Source: UKL13-3 sp964392775 (lineage in GTDB: Bacteria > Bacteroidota > Bacteroidia > UKL13-3). From it: DNA of 64,000 bases. The position numbers and the translations under genes were made by a program. The stretch spans positions 1 through 64,000 of the forward strand of contig CAYMRD010000001.1 in NCBI GenBank assembly GCA_964392775.1, in the 5' to 3' direction. Shown here piece by piece: positions 27,711 through 36,870 of the stretch (position 1 is the first letter of the stretch; every line of letters begins with the position of its first letter). The notes under the pieces were generated by a model. It did no database searches, had not been told where the DNA came from, and was given only the letters and a program-made list of their open reading frames with translations.

Positions 27711-28904
27711 TTAATGATGAGCGTCTTCGCTCGGTTTTTCCAAGGCCATACCAATGTACAGCGCTGAAAGGATAGTGAAAATAAATGCCTGAATGAATGC
27801 TACCAGTAATTCGATTACGCTGATGAAAATTACAAACGGAACCGATACGGTGGCAACAGCCATTGATTTAAAGATGAAAATCAAACACACCAAGCTTAAT
27901 ACCAAGATGTGACCTGCAGTGATGTTTGCGAACAAACGAATCATCAACGCGAAGGGTTTGGTGAATAAACCGATAATCTCTACAGGAATCATCAATGGGT
28001 ATAACCATTTTGGAACGTGTGGGGTAAATACGTGCCCCCAGTATGTTTTAGTACCATTGATAGTTGTGATAACAAAGGTAAACAATGCCAATACCATGGT
28101 TACAGCGATATTACCGGTTACGTTTGAACCTCCCGGGAAGAAAGGAACCAATCCCAATACGTTGTTCATCCAGATAAAGAAGAACACCGTTAAGAGGTAA
28201 GGCATAAACTTGGCATATTTCTCACCCAGATTCGGGCGGGCAATCTCATCACGTACAAACAAGATGATAGGTTCTAACCACGATTGCAATCCTTTTGGAG
28301 CAGCAGTGCCACGTTTTTTGTATGCATTGGCTACGCTAATGAATATGAGCAACAGGAACAACATAGACAACATCAATGATGCTACATTTTTAGTGATTGA
28401 AAAATCGGTGATTTTGGCCGAAGCAGCTTCGTCAATTTGGTTGTCGGTTGTTAAAACCTTGATCTTTTCTTTTTCAGGGTGTGATTTATCAATTGCGTAG
28501 GTATAATATTTCCCTGTATATGAATCATGACCGTGGTTGAATTTTCCGGAAGAGAAACATTCGATACCTTTATCGGTATACAAAATTACCGGAAGGTGAA
28601 TAGCGGTATGGCCCCATAAGTGCCAGTCGTGACCATCAGCAATATGCTCCATAATCACTTCTTTGGTATTGAACTCATGGGCATCTTCGTGTATAATCGA
28701 GTCTATTTTATGAATTTCATCATTCAATGCACCATGATGATGGTTTGTTTCGTTATTGGCTTGGTGACTTTCCACCGCTTCATTCGAGGTGTGATTCTCG
28801 TGATGTTGAGCAATTGCACCAAAATTACCCAATACTAAAGCAAGGGTAAAAAGACCTGAAATTAGAACGTTTCTTGTTGAAAATCTAGTTGTTAATCGAC
28901 TCAT
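27711..28904 (-). CDS. atpB: F-type ATP synthase subunit a with His-rich N-terminal extension
   Basis: The membrane stator subunit that forms the proton half-channels with the c ring. The core domain (about residues 170-390) includes the conserved arginine in KPFALMIRLFANITAGHILVLS and the closing helices FIQAFIFTILSALYIGMALE. The 397-residue length comes from an N-terminal signal-peptide-like segment (VLISGLFTLALVLGNFGAIAQ) followed by a histidine/asparagine-rich periplasmic stretch (HHENHTSN.., NNETNHHHG). Long periplasmic extensions occur in Bacteroidota AtpB; the metal-binding look of this one is unusual but its role is unknown. Confidence 0.94.
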   Translation of the reverse strand: MSRLTTRFSTRNVLISGLFTLALVLGNFGAIAQHHENHTSNEAVESHQANNETNHHHGALNDEIHKIDSIIHEDAHEFNTKEVIMEHIADGHDWHLWGHTAIHLPVILYTDKGIECFSSGKFNHGHDSYTGKYYTYAIDKSHPEKEKIKVLTTDNQIDEAASAKITDFSITKNVASLMLSMLFLLLIFISVANAYKKRGTAAPKGLQSWLEPIILFVRDEIARPNLGEKYAKFMPYLLTVFFFIWMNNVLGLVPFFPGGSNVTGNIAVTMVLALFTFVITTINGTKTYWGHVFTPHVPKWLYPLMIPVEIIGLFTKPFALMIRLFANITAGHILVLSLVCLIFIFKSMAVATVSVPFVIFISVIELLVAFIQAFIFTILSALYIGMALEKPSEDAHH

Positions 28905-29292
28905 TGGTGCTCGCTTTTTCCTTTAAAATGGGTCGCAATTTAGCGGTTAACCAATAAATTTCAAATATTGTGTATAAAATGTAGCTGGTAAAGAAGGCAA
29001 AGATGAAACTCAGCTCGTAATGTGAGCGGGTCATTTTGTAATAAACAATAAAACACAAACTTAAAATAAAGCGTAAGCCAATGCTGATATAAGCTGCTAT
29101 AATGAAAGTGTAGCCATCGCTGCTCTTACGACCAATTACCGCAATCGGGAAAACAGCAGCAGTAAGAATAGCCATGAATATGATACTTATCACGGTATCT
29201 TTAACCACAAAGGTTTCGGGGAAAGCCAAAACAATACCGGCTTGTAACAGTGTAAGACCGAATAAAAGAGTGTAAAATCTAAAGAGCATCAT
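28885..29292 (-). CDS. Small membrane protein in AtpI position
   Basis: An approximately 135-residue integral membrane protein with four predicted transmembrane helices (LLFGLTLLQAGIVLAF; VISIIFMAILTAAVFPIAVIG; FIIAAYISIGLRFILSL; FIFAFFTSYILYTIFEI). I use the start MMLFRFYT at 29292, near the end of the AtpZ-like gene; the frame is open further upstream but that part only mirrors the neighbour. Position between atpZ and atpB suggests an assembly or regulatory helper comparable with AtpI, although sequence similarity to AtpI is not evident to me. Confidence 0.75.
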   Translation of the reverse strand: MMLFRFYTLLFGLTLLQAGIVLAFPETFVVKDTVISIIFMAILTAAVFPIAVIGRKSSDGYTFIIAAYISIGLRFILSLCFIVYYKMTRSHYELSFIFAFFTSYILYTIFEIYWLTAKLRPILKEKASTNESINN

Positions 29293-29548
29293 CGTCTGAA
29301 GAATCATTTTGCTTGGTAACCAGCTTATAAAGGGTGTAGAAAATAATAAAAAGAGCCAGAAAAACTCCCAATAGGGTATATCCCGGAAAATGGTTGCCGA
29401 AATACTCGTCCAGATAGTTGCCACCGAGTGAAAGTCCCACAAAGAGGATGATCCACTGAAAAGCAATGGCGCTAAATTTTGCGTATTTGCTATACGATGG
29501 CTTGTTTGATTCCTGCATCAGCTGAGGTAGCTGTTGGTTGAACATCAT
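29279..29548 (-). CDS. atpZ: AtpZ/AtpI-family ATP synthase assembly protein
   Basis: An 89-residue protein with two transmembrane helices (SAIAFQWIILFVGLSLGGNYLD and YTLLGVFLALFIIFYTLYKLV), the double-helix plan of the AtpZ/AtpI family thought to help c-ring or Mg2+ handling during F0 assembly. It overlaps the bactofilin gene by up to 59 bases; an internal ATG (MQESNKPSY, 29518) would shorten this. Its stop lies inside the start of the next membrane-protein gene. Confidence 0.8.
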   Translation of the reverse strand: MMFNQQLPQLMQESNKPSYSKYAKFSAIAFQWIILFVGLSLGGNYLDEYFGNHFPGYTLLGVFLALFIIFYTLYKLVTKQNDSSDDDAL

Positions 29549-29933
29549 TCATAACCTTTTTGAGCGAATTTTTGGTGTCGCGCATTGAGCAGTTTCCGTT
29601 AAATTCTGCTCCGGCCTCAATAATCAGCTTATTGGAGAGAATATCTCCGTTCACTTTGGCTGATGATTTAATGGTTAACAGCTCCGAAACAAAGATGTTT
29701 CCGTTTACTTCCCCCGATAATTCAAGGTTTACAGCTTTGATATCCCCTTCAACTCTGGATGTATTACCCAACACCAAACGGGCTTTTGACGAAACGTAGC
29801 CTTTTACGGTTCCGTCAATACGCATATCGCCTTCAGAGTTTAAATCACCGGTAACGGTTGTTCCGGCATTGATGATATTGAGGTTATTGGGATTAAATGC
29901 AGGTGCGTTTTTAGTCGAATTAAACATTGCCAT
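29490..29933 (-). CDS. Bactofilin (polymer-forming cytoskeletal protein)
   Basis: Bactofilins self-assemble into membrane-associated filaments that localise cell-wall enzymes. The 147-residue protein carries the beta-helical DUF583 core (residues about 18-115), with the repeating pattern GTTVTGDLNSEGDMRIDGTV, LVLGNTSRVEGDIKA and VNGNIFVSELLTI. Bactofilin genes are often next to an M23 peptidase gene; here the adjacent gene has only the membrane-anchor part of such a peptidase. It is first in the ATP synthase transcript. Confidence 0.93.
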   Translation of the reverse strand: MAMFNSTKNAPAFNPNNLNIINAGTTVTGDLNSEGDMRIDGTVKGYVSSKARLVLGNTSRVEGDIKAVNLELSGEVNGNIFVSELLTIKSSAKVNGDILSNKLIIEAGAEFNGNCSMRDTKNSLKKVMNDVQPTATSADAGIKQAIV

Positions 29934-30018
29934 ATCGCTTGTTCGGGTGTTTAGTAGTTAAAATATACTTTGCATCGGCTTTGGCCTTAGCAGAATGAGC
30001 GTACTTACAAGTACAGGG

Positions 30019-30026
30019 CAAAAATA
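30019..30026 (-). promoter_or_regulatory. Candidate -7 box for the bactofilin-atp operon
   Basis: CAAAAATA on the plus strand reads TATTTTTG on the minus strand, a match to TAnnTTTG, 86 bases upstream of the bactofilin start. No TTG is found at the -33 spacing. Confidence 0.4.
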
Positions 30027-30064
30027 AGGTGTTTGGTTCGAAAAACCTAGAATGGCTCAATCAC

Positions 30065-30436
30065 TTAGCGGGCAGCAGGCTTTTGTTCTGTCTCCGTTTC
30101 CGCAGGTTTTTCGCTTACAATATCGAGGATATTTTTATAGTAAGCATCTTTTTCGCGGATGGCATTTTCCAATGAATCGGTGCGAATCAATAATTGGTGT
30201 AAATTTCTTTTGGAGTCGGGATCGCTGTATCCGGGAATAAATTCCCGTACCGGAGTAAACACAATAAGGGTTACAATGATGATGGCAAAAAACACCAAAA
30301 AGGAACTGAACCCTATGAAAACGTTCATGGGCGTAAGGCTGTACGAAAACTTCTCCTCAAAGGTTCCATCGTTGATAATGACCAGACGGAACTTGTTTTT
30401 GAGCTGATGAATCAGTTTTTTTTTTGGTTGGTTCAT
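30065..30436 (-). CDS. Membrane anchor resembling the N-terminus of M23 peptidases, without peptidase domain
   Basis: A 123-residue protein with a short basic cytoplasmic end, the stretch FRLVIINDGTFEEKFSYSLT, one transmembrane helix (FIGFSSFLVFFAIIIVTLIVF), then TPVREFIPGYSDPDSKRNL and a short coiled coil (RTDSLENAIREKDAYYKNIL). Bacteroidota M23-family endopeptidases near bactofilin genes start in just this way and continue into a LytM domain. Here the protein stops after a glutamate-rich tail and nothing LytM-like follows in any frame before bactofilin. It may be a dedicated anchor or adaptor for the bactofilin, or a truncated peptidase. Confidence 0.75.
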   Translation of the reverse strand: MNQPKKKLIHQLKNKFRLVIINDGTFEEKFSYSLTPMNVFIGFSSFLVFFAIIIVTLIVFTPVREFIPGYSDPDSKRNLHQLLIRTDSLENAIREKDAYYKNILDIVSEKPAETETEQKPAAR

Positions 30437-30478
30437 GCTGATGCAATGATAAGCGTTCGTTTCTTATTTTAAATGCAC

Positions 30479-30508
30479 TTTGAAGTTAGGCGTAATAAAA
30501 TATTTTTG
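30479..30508 (+). promoter_or_regulatory. porW promoter
   Basis: TTTG at 30479-30482, an 18-base spacer and TATTTTTG at 30501-30508 match the Bacteroidota promoter. It lies inside the maximal open frame of porW, so the true start codon must be downstream of about 30513. Confidence 0.7.
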
Positions 30509-30554
30509 CGTTTCTAAAGTTATACTCATCGAACGTTCATCATCTCGTAAGCGC

Positions 30555-33272
30555 TTGTATTCCCTAAAATCAATTGTGTTTGGCCTGGCAGGGCTTACTG
30601 TGGTACTATTGGCCTGTAATCCAACCAAGGATAAATGGTTGAACCGCAACTGGCATACTATGACCGGGCGGTTCAATGTGTATTTTAACGGGGAAATAAA
30701 GTATACAGAAACCCTGCAAGCCCTTGAAGCGGGGCATCAGGACGATTTTACCAAAATTCTGGATGTTTTCCCTTATGGTGATGAAGCCGCTGCTAAAGGA
30801 ATGGCGGGGCAACTGGATGTTGTATTGAAAAAGGTATCGCTGGCAATTCAAAATCATTACGTGGGTCTGTATACCGATAACAGCTATTTGTTAATGGGTA
30901 AATCTCATTACCTCAAGCGCGATTATTATGCTGCAATGGAGGCTTTTCAGTACGTTAATGCAAAATATAAAGATTACGGTTTGAGGCCTGTTGCTACTGC
31001 TTGGTTGGCCAAATGTTACACAGGATTGGGGAAAGTAGATGAAGCTGAAGCAGTGATGGGATTGTTGTTGAGTGAAGAAAAAAAGAAGCTCGAAAACCGC
31101 TCATTTTACAGAAAAGTTGTTCCTGAAACACCTCAGGACGATTCGAGAGAGATATATGCTACTGCCGCGGATATCGCTATCAAACAACGCAAGTTTGCAA
31201 GTGCCGCAAAATTGTTGAAGACTACGCTTGATTACACAACCAGGAAAAAGGACAAGGTCCGGTATACTTACATTCTGGCGCAGTTGTATGTAGAGCTGGA
31301 TAGCGCAAAAAATGCCAATCAGTATTATACCAAAGTGTTGCACATGTTGGCTCCTTATGAGTTTGAGTTCAATGCCAGTATCAATCTCTCACAGGCATAC
31401 GATGTAACAGATAAAAATGCAGCTAAAAGTATTCGCAAGTCATTGAAGCGCATGCTCAAAGACGAAAAGAACGATGGCAACTATGATCAGATTTGGTACG
31501 CGTTGGGTAATCTTGAAATGAAAGAAAAAAACACCCAGGCGGCTATTTTTGATTATAAAAAGTGTTCGGAGGTTAAGGGGCGTAATTCCAATCAAAAGGC
31601 ATTGGCTTATCTGGCTCTGGGCAATATCTACCTCGATATGCCGGATTATAAATTAGCCCAGGCATATTATGATAGCACAGCTTCGAGTATCAGTAAGTCG
31701 TACAAAGACTATGATAAAATCATCACAAAAAAAACGGTGCTTTCGGATTTAATCAGCAACCTTATTGTTATTGAAACAGAAGACAGTTTGCAGGATTTGG
31801 CAAAATTATCGGAAGCCGAACTCGATCAAAAGATTGATTACTGGATTGCTCAGGCAAAGCTCGACTCAGCTGAAAATGTGAAGCGTTTGAAGGCTAAAAA
31901 GGAGGCAGAGAAAAACGAGAAACTGAATCCATCGCCAATGGGGGCAATTGCCAATACCAATACCAAAGGTTTTGGGGAGCAGGGGCAATGGTATTTCTAC
32001 AATCCAACGATTATGGCATCGGGTGCTGCCGAGTTTTTTAGTCAGAAGAAATGGGGCCCCCGGATCAATGAAGATTTTTGGCGCATTGCTGCAATGGAAA
32101 AACCTAAGCCGGATATTGTCAGTGAAGGTGGTGATGCAGCTAAAAAGGCTGATGGAGATAAAGGAGATGGAAGCACAGATGACCCCTTGGCTGATTCTTC
32201 TGACGAAGAAAATAAGGTTCCGGCAATTAGCGGAAGCCGCAAAGAGTGGATTGCCGATGTGCCTTTTACCAAAGAACAAATAGATCATTCGAATCGGATG
32301 TTGACGGAGGCTTATTACAATATGGGATCTCTGTATGTTGATAAATTAAATGATTCAAAAGAGGCGGTTAAAAATTACGAGTTGTTGTTGTATCGTTTTC
32401 CTGGCAGCGATTACGAACCCGAGGTGCTCTATAAATTGTATAAATTATACAAGTCGCAACCCAACGAAGAGCAGGCTCAAATTAAAAAAAACAGGTTGAT
32501 CAAAGAATACCCCGAGAGCCCTTATGCTTTAATTGTGCAGGGCAAGAGCGTGAAGATAGCAGAAAGTGATGCTAACCGGGAAGTGGTGAATGCATACGAA
32601 GCGCTTTATACCGAATATGAGCTTGGGAATTATGAAAGGGTAAAAGCAGGGAAACTGGAAGCCGATAAAAAATATGCAGGCAATACCTTGCAGCCTAAGT
32701 TTGATTTATTGTATGCATTAGCGGTGGGTAAAACTGAGCCGGTAGCTAATTTTAAGATGCAGCTTACCGAAATTGAAGCAAGGTATCCTAAAACAGATGT
32801 AGGAGACCGTGCGCATGCAATTCTGGAATACATTAAACGTTCGGAAACGGATCAGCTGCCGGACTCGCTTGCGCCCAAAGAAGCTGAATTTGTAATTGAT
32901 GAAAACGGCCCTTTTTATGTAGTGCTGGCCATTAAGGATGATAAATTGGATATGAATGAGCTTGTTGGCAGAGCACTTGCCTATAATGACGAATACCATC
33001 AGTTCGAAAACCTCAAGGTAAATCCGATGTTATCCAACGAAGGCTATCAGCTGATGATGACACGGGATTTTAAGGAACTGGCGAAAGCGATGAGTTTTTA
33101 CACGGATTCTAAAGCCAGAGACGCGGTCAAAAAAAGGCTCAGGTATGATGGTGATTATTTCTTGTTTGTTATTTCACAGGCAAATTTCAAAAAGATGTTG
33201 AAAGAACAAAAAGTAGAACTCTACAATACCTATTTTGCGGATTACGAAAAATCTAAATCGAAAAAGCAGTGA
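30555..33272 (+). CDS. porW: Type IX secretion system lipoprotein PorW/SprE
   Basis: PorW (SprE in gliding Flavobacteria) is a TPR-containing outer-membrane lipoprotein needed for type IX secretion. The N-terminal lipobox LTVVLLAC is followed directly by NPTKDKWLNRNWHTMTGRFNVYFNG (in parts), the family signature, and then by tandem TPR-like helices with a charged, low-complexity insert near residue 550 (DAAKKADGDKGDGSTDD). The frame is open from 30480, but a promoter overlaps that region, so I favour TTG 30555 (MYSLKSIVFGLAG..), which gives a compact lipoprotein signal peptide. About 905 residues. It overlaps the PBP gene by 4 bases. Confidence 0.9.
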   Translation: MYSLKSIVFGLAGLTVVLLACNPTKDKWLNRNWHTMTGRFNVYFNGEIKYTETLQALEAGHQDDFTKILDVFPYGDEAAAKGMAGQLDVVLKKVSLAIQNHYVGLYTDNSYLLMGKSHYLKRDYYAAMEAFQYVNAKYKDYGLRPVATAWLAKCYTGLGKVDEAEAVMGLLLSEEKKKLENRSFYRKVVPETPQDDSREIYATAADIAIKQRKFASAAKLLKTTLDYTTRKKDKVRYTYILAQLYVELDSAKNANQYYTKVLHMLAPYEFEFNASINLSQAYDVTDKNAAKSIRKSLKRMLKDEKNDGNYDQIWYALGNLEMKEKNTQAAIFDYKKCSEVKGRNSNQKALAYLALGNIYLDMPDYKLAQAYYDSTASSISKSYKDYDKIITKKTVLSDLISNLIVIETEDSLQDLAKLSEAELDQKIDYWIAQAKLDSAENVKRLKAKKEAEKNEKLNPSPMGAIANTNTKGFGEQGQWYFYNPTIMASGAAEFFSQKKWGPRINEDFWRIAAMEKPKPDIVSEGGDAAKKADGDKGDGSTDDPLADSSDEENKVPAISGSRKEWIADVPFTKEQIDHSNRMLTEAYYNMGSLYVDKLNDSKEAVKNYELLLYRFPGSDYEPEVLYKLYKLYKSQPNEEQAQIKKNRLIKEYPESPYALIVQGKSVKIAESDANREVVNAYEALYTEYELGNYERVKAGKLEADKKYAGNTLQPKFDLLYALAVGKTEPVANFKMQLTEIEARYPKTDVGDRAHAILEYIKRSETDQLPDSLAPKEAEFVIDENGPFYVVLAIKDDKLDMNELVGRALAYNDEYHQFENLKVNPMLSNEGYQLMMTRDFKELAKAMSFYTDSKARDAVKKRLRYDGDYFLFVISQANFKKMLKEQKVELYNTYFADYEKSKSKKQ

Positions 33273-35476
33273 GTATAAAAGGTAATTTATTCAATCGTTC
33301 CTATCTCAAATGGATGAAATGGTTATGGCTGGGCGTACTGTCTGGAATGATTCTTTTGGGCGCTCTTGTGTACATGGTTAGCTTAGGGTGGTTCGGTGAA
33401 TTGCCTCCTCTGGAAGAACTGGAAAATCCGAAAACGTATCTGGCATCTGAGATATATAGCGAGGATGGAGTATTAATCGGAAAGTATTATTTACAGAACC
33501 GCAGCAATGCTAATTTTGACCAGCTAAGTCCCAACCTGATTAATGCGTTGATTTCAACTGAGGATGTTCGTTTTTACAGCCATTCGGGAATTGATTTCAG
33601 AAGGTTTACAACAGCCGTTTTGTTTATGGGTACAAGAGGCGGAGCCAGTACCATCACCCAGCAATTGGCAAAAAATCTATTTCCCCGCAAAAAGTTTGAC
33701 AACGTTTTTAACAAAGCAACAACTAAACTCAAGGAGTGGATTACAGCAGTGCGCATTGAAGAACGTTATACCAAAGAAGAAATCATTACCATGTATTTTA
33801 ATACGGTTGAGTTTGGCGGAAATTCATTTGGGATTGCCTCTGCCGCCAAAACCTTCTTCGGTAAAAAAACATCCGATCTTACCGAAACAGAAGCAGCTAT
33901 GCTGGTGGGAATGCTGAAAGCTCCAACCCGTTACAGTCCGGTACGCAATCCTGAAAATGCGCTGCGCAGACGTAATACAGTGTTGAGCCAAATGCGTAAA
34001 AGTAATTATATCACAGACGAAGCATTTGATTCATTAAAAAATCAACCGGTCGAATTGCATTATCGGGAAGACAGTCACAATGATGGATTGGCTCCATACT
34101 TCAGAGAACATTTGCGTATGGAATTGCTGGATTGGTGTGAAGAGAATGGATTCAGTTTATATAAAGACGGGCTCAAAATATACACAACCATCAACAGTAA
34201 AATGCAGGCTATGGCCGAAGAAGCTGTTTACAACCATGGTAAGGACATGCAACGTAAGTTTTACAACCATTGGAAAGGGCGCAATCCATGGGGGAGCTTT
34301 TCGGAGTTGATTACAGCCGGAATGAAACGAAGTGACCGTTATCGTCAGCTCAAAGCTGCAAACGTATCAGAAGCCGAAATTAAAGTTATCTTCAATACAC
34401 CGGTTAAAATGAAAGTGTTTAGTTATACCCGTGGCGAAATTGATACGGTGATGACACCTCTCGATTCGGTTAAGTATTATAAGTATTTTATGCAGTGCGG
34501 ATTGATGAGCATGGACCCCCGTACAGGTTTTGTGAAAGCCTGGGTGGGAGGAATCAACCATCAATATTTTCAATACGACCATGTTAATATTAAATCCAAG
34601 CGTCAGGTTGGGTCTACGTTTAAGCCCTTGGTTTATGCCCTGGCTATTGACAATGGTTGGAGTCCTTGCACCGTAGCGCCTAATCAACCGGTGCAGTTTG
34701 AAGGATATCCTGACTACAATCCCCAAAATGCGGACTCTAAAAAGTACAATGAACCTGAAATGACCTTGTATCGCGGCTTACAGTTTTCGGTGAATAATAT
34801 TGTATTGTATATCATGAAACAGCTTGGCCCTAACGGCCCCAAGTCAGTCATTGAGCTTGCCCATAAAATGGGTATCACCAGTAGCATGCCGCCTTATCCT
34901 TCCATTGCTCTTGGAACATCGGATGTATCGGTATACGAAATGGTGGGAGCTTATTCAACAATAGCTAATAAAGGTGTTTGGACTCAACCGATTTATGTAA
35001 CCCGAATTTTGGATAAAAACGGAAATGTGATTCGGGAAAATGTTCCCCGCACCGTTGAGGCGATGAGTGAACAAACAGCTTATGTTATGGAAAAGATGCT
35101 GGAGCGTGTAACAACACATGGTACAGCAGCTAAAATTAAATACCTGTACCAGATACCCGGAGCTGTTGGCGGCAAAACAGGAACAACACAAAACTACAGT
35201 GATGGTTGGTTTATGGGCATCACACCTTCGTTGGTTACGGGTGTATGGACCGGGTTTGAAGATCGTGCTATTCATTTTCGTACCATGGACTTGGGTTCTG
35301 GATCGGCAATGGCTATGCCTATCTGGGGAAATTATATGAAGAAGGTAACGGCTGATACTTCGATATTTCAAGTACAGGCACAGTTTGAGCCACCCAAACA
35401 ACCTCTTACAATTGAGATTAATTGCGACTCCTATAAAGAGACCATTCCTGATAAGGTTGAACTTTTTGAAGAGTAA
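33269..35476 (+). CDS. Class A penicillin-binding protein (PBP1A-type)
   Basis: A bifunctional peptidoglycan synthase of 735 residues, anchored by an N-terminal transmembrane helix (about 18-40). The glycosyltransferase domain (about 70-240) has the catalytic glutamate E98 in STEDVRFYSHSGID and the TITQQLAKN motif. The transpeptidase domain (about 410-700) has S449-T-F-K452, S507-V-N and K636-T-G. The start is GTG 33269, overlapping the porW stop as GTGA, which implies translational coupling. Confidence 0.95.
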   Translation: MSIKGNLFNRSYLKWMKWLWLGVLSGMILLGALVYMVSLGWFGELPPLEELENPKTYLASEIYSEDGVLIGKYYLQNRSNANFDQLSPNLINALISTEDVRFYSHSGIDFRRFTTAVLFMGTRGGASTITQQLAKNLFPRKKFDNVFNKATTKLKEWITAVRIEERYTKEEIITMYFNTVEFGGNSFGIASAAKTFFGKKTSDLTETEAAMLVGMLKAPTRYSPVRNPENALRRRNTVLSQMRKSNYITDEAFDSLKNQPVELHYREDSHNDGLAPYFREHLRMELLDWCEENGFSLYKDGLKIYTTINSKMQAMAEEAVYNHGKDMQRKFYNHWKGRNPWGSFSELITAGMKRSDRYRQLKAANVSEAEIKVIFNTPVKMKVFSYTRGEIDTVMTPLDSVKYYKYFMQCGLMSMDPRTGFVKAWVGGINHQYFQYDHVNIKSKRQVGSTFKPLVYALAIDNGWSPCTVAPNQPVQFEGYPDYNPQNADSKKYNEPEMTLYRGLQFSVNNIVLYIMKQLGPNGPKSVIELAHKMGITSSMPPYPSIALGTSDVSVYEMVGAYSTIANKGVWTQPIYVTRILDKNGNVIRENVPRTVEAMSEQTAYVMEKMLERVTTHGTAAKIKYLYQIPGAVGGKTGTTQNYSDGWFMGITPSLVTGVWTGFEDRAIHFRTMDLGSGSAMAMPIWGNYMKKVTADTSIFQVQAQFEPPKQPLTIEINCDSYKETIPDKVELFEE

Positions 35477-35504
35477 GACCATTTCAGTCTAATCCATTTC
35501 TGAT

Positions 35505-35865
35505 ATGGCTTATATCAAACAGCAGAATCCCTTTGTGGTTCTTGCTACAGATGGCAAACTCATCGAAGAGCATTATGGTGCAGCCTCTACAGGTGATTGT
35601 CATTTCTCAATTGCTCACATGATTGCTCCTCCGGGATGGGGGAGAACCTTTTCAAACACCCCAATTTGATGAGGTTACGATGGTTGTGAGTGGTCAAAAG
35701 CAGTTTGAAGTTGACGGAGAGGTTGTTGTGTTAAAAGCAGGAGAGAGCATTCTCATTCGCAAAGGTACACGGGGTCGGTATTCAAACCCGTTTGCAGAAC
35801 CATGTGAATATTGGAGTTGCTGCGTTCCTGCCTTTACATTAGATGCAGTTAACCGGGAGGATTAA
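35505..35865 (+). pseudogene. Cupin-domain protein gene with a frameshift in a G5 run
   Basis: ATG 35505 opens MAYIKQQNPFVVLATDGKLI and continues to HMIAPPGWG, then leaves frame. Removing one G from the G5 run (35636-35640) restores GEPFQTPQFDEVTMVV, VDGEVVVLKAGESILIRKG and the end at 35865, about 119 residues with a complete cupin barrel (PGWGEPFQTP as motif 1, the glycine-rich motif 2 at VLKAGESILI). Substrate unknown. As with the gene at 21831-22417, a G homopolymer is responsible, so sequencing error or phase variation must be considered. Its stop overlaps the stop of the convergent gene by 3 bases. Confidence 0.8.
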
Positions 35866-36644
35866 ATAAAGGTTTCTGAATCAGCGGCATTTTTCGGGTT
35901 GCTGCCACTTGGGTTCAGCGAATCCAATCTTTCGGTTAAGGTATTGATAACCGTAGCAGATTTTTCTTTTTCTGCTTCCAGTTGTTGCATCAGTTCCCGT
36001 TTTAATGCGGTTACGTCTGTCAACATGCGCGACTCTGAAATTTGCAACTCACTTGTTAGTTGTTGTTGTATTTTTTCAAGATTATTACTCATGGATTTTT
36101 TTAGCACTTCTTCATTCTTGTGCAACATGCTCTCAATGGCTTTCATTCTTTTTTGAATGGCCGAGAGCGAAAATACCAATACGCCAATGCTTGCAGCTAT
36201 AGCTAAACCAAATAACATCCACATTTTTTCGGATGAGGTTTGCTGACGTTCGTCTAATGTGCTTAGTGTCGTATCTGTTTTTTTAGATAATTCCTCAACA
36301 GAAAAACGTGTTTCTTTCAAAGAATCAGCATTCATGGCAATTTGAAAACTTGCTGAGTTCAGGATATCCTGAACCTGACGCATCTGGCTGTCGAGTTCGG
36401 CAATTTGTCTAAACCGGTTTTCCATACCGCTCATTCCATTGCGAGCCGCAGCGGCTGCATTTGCTGCAGCATTGATTTTTGTTTTCATCTCCTCCATTTG
36501 AGCTTCAAAGTCTTTTTTGAGTACGTAAGGTGGCGGAGTTTTGGGAGCGGGGCGAGGAGCCGGAGTAGCTTGTTTAGGCTTTTGTGAAAAAGTTGGTGAT
36601 ACACACAGTGCAAGGCTAAACAGGAGCGCGAATAGTTTCTTCAT
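35862..36644 (-). CDS. Secreted coiled-coil membrane protein of unknown function
   Basis: A 260-residue protein with a signal peptide (MKKLFALLFSLALCVSPTFS), a proline/alanine-rich linker (PAPRPAPKTPPP), two coiled-coil stretches (about 45-130 and 165-250) and a single transmembrane helix between them (MWMLFGLAIAASIGVLVFSL). The topology suggests that one coiled coil is periplasmic and one cytoplasmic. I recognise no family. Single gene, convergent with the cupin gene. Confidence 0.75.
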   Translation of the reverse strand: MKKLFALLFSLALCVSPTFSQKPKQATPAPRPAPKTPPPYVLKKDFEAQMEEMKTKINAAANAAAAARNGMSGMENRFRQIAELDSQMRQVQDILNSASFQIAMNADSLKETRFSVEELSKKTDTTLSTLDERQQTSSEKMWMLFGLAIAASIGVLVFSLSAIQKRMKAIESMLHKNEEVLKKSMSNNLEKIQQQLTSELQISESRMLTDVTALKRELMQQLEAEKEKSATVINTLTERLDSLNPSGSNPKNAADSETFI

Positions 36645-36870
36645 ATTGCTATATTTTACGGGAAAATATAAAGAATAACCGAAATAATATTCGTTGTGGA
36701 TGGATGGTTGATAAATGAGTAGAGGTTAATCGGTTGGCAGTCCACAGTTAATAGGTTGGAGGCTTGAGATTTGGAGGAGGAAGGTGGCTGAGCTGTTTGA
36801 CGATAGGAAAACATAGCCGAAGCCACAGTTAGAAGTCAGTAATAATAATTTAACGCCACTTTCTGCTTCT

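Noticed and set aside
36645..36870. Possible repeat between the coiled-coil protein gene and recN
   Set aside because: It contains GGTTGG and CCACAGTTA fragments reminiscent of the other arrays, but no mirrored arm is evident.
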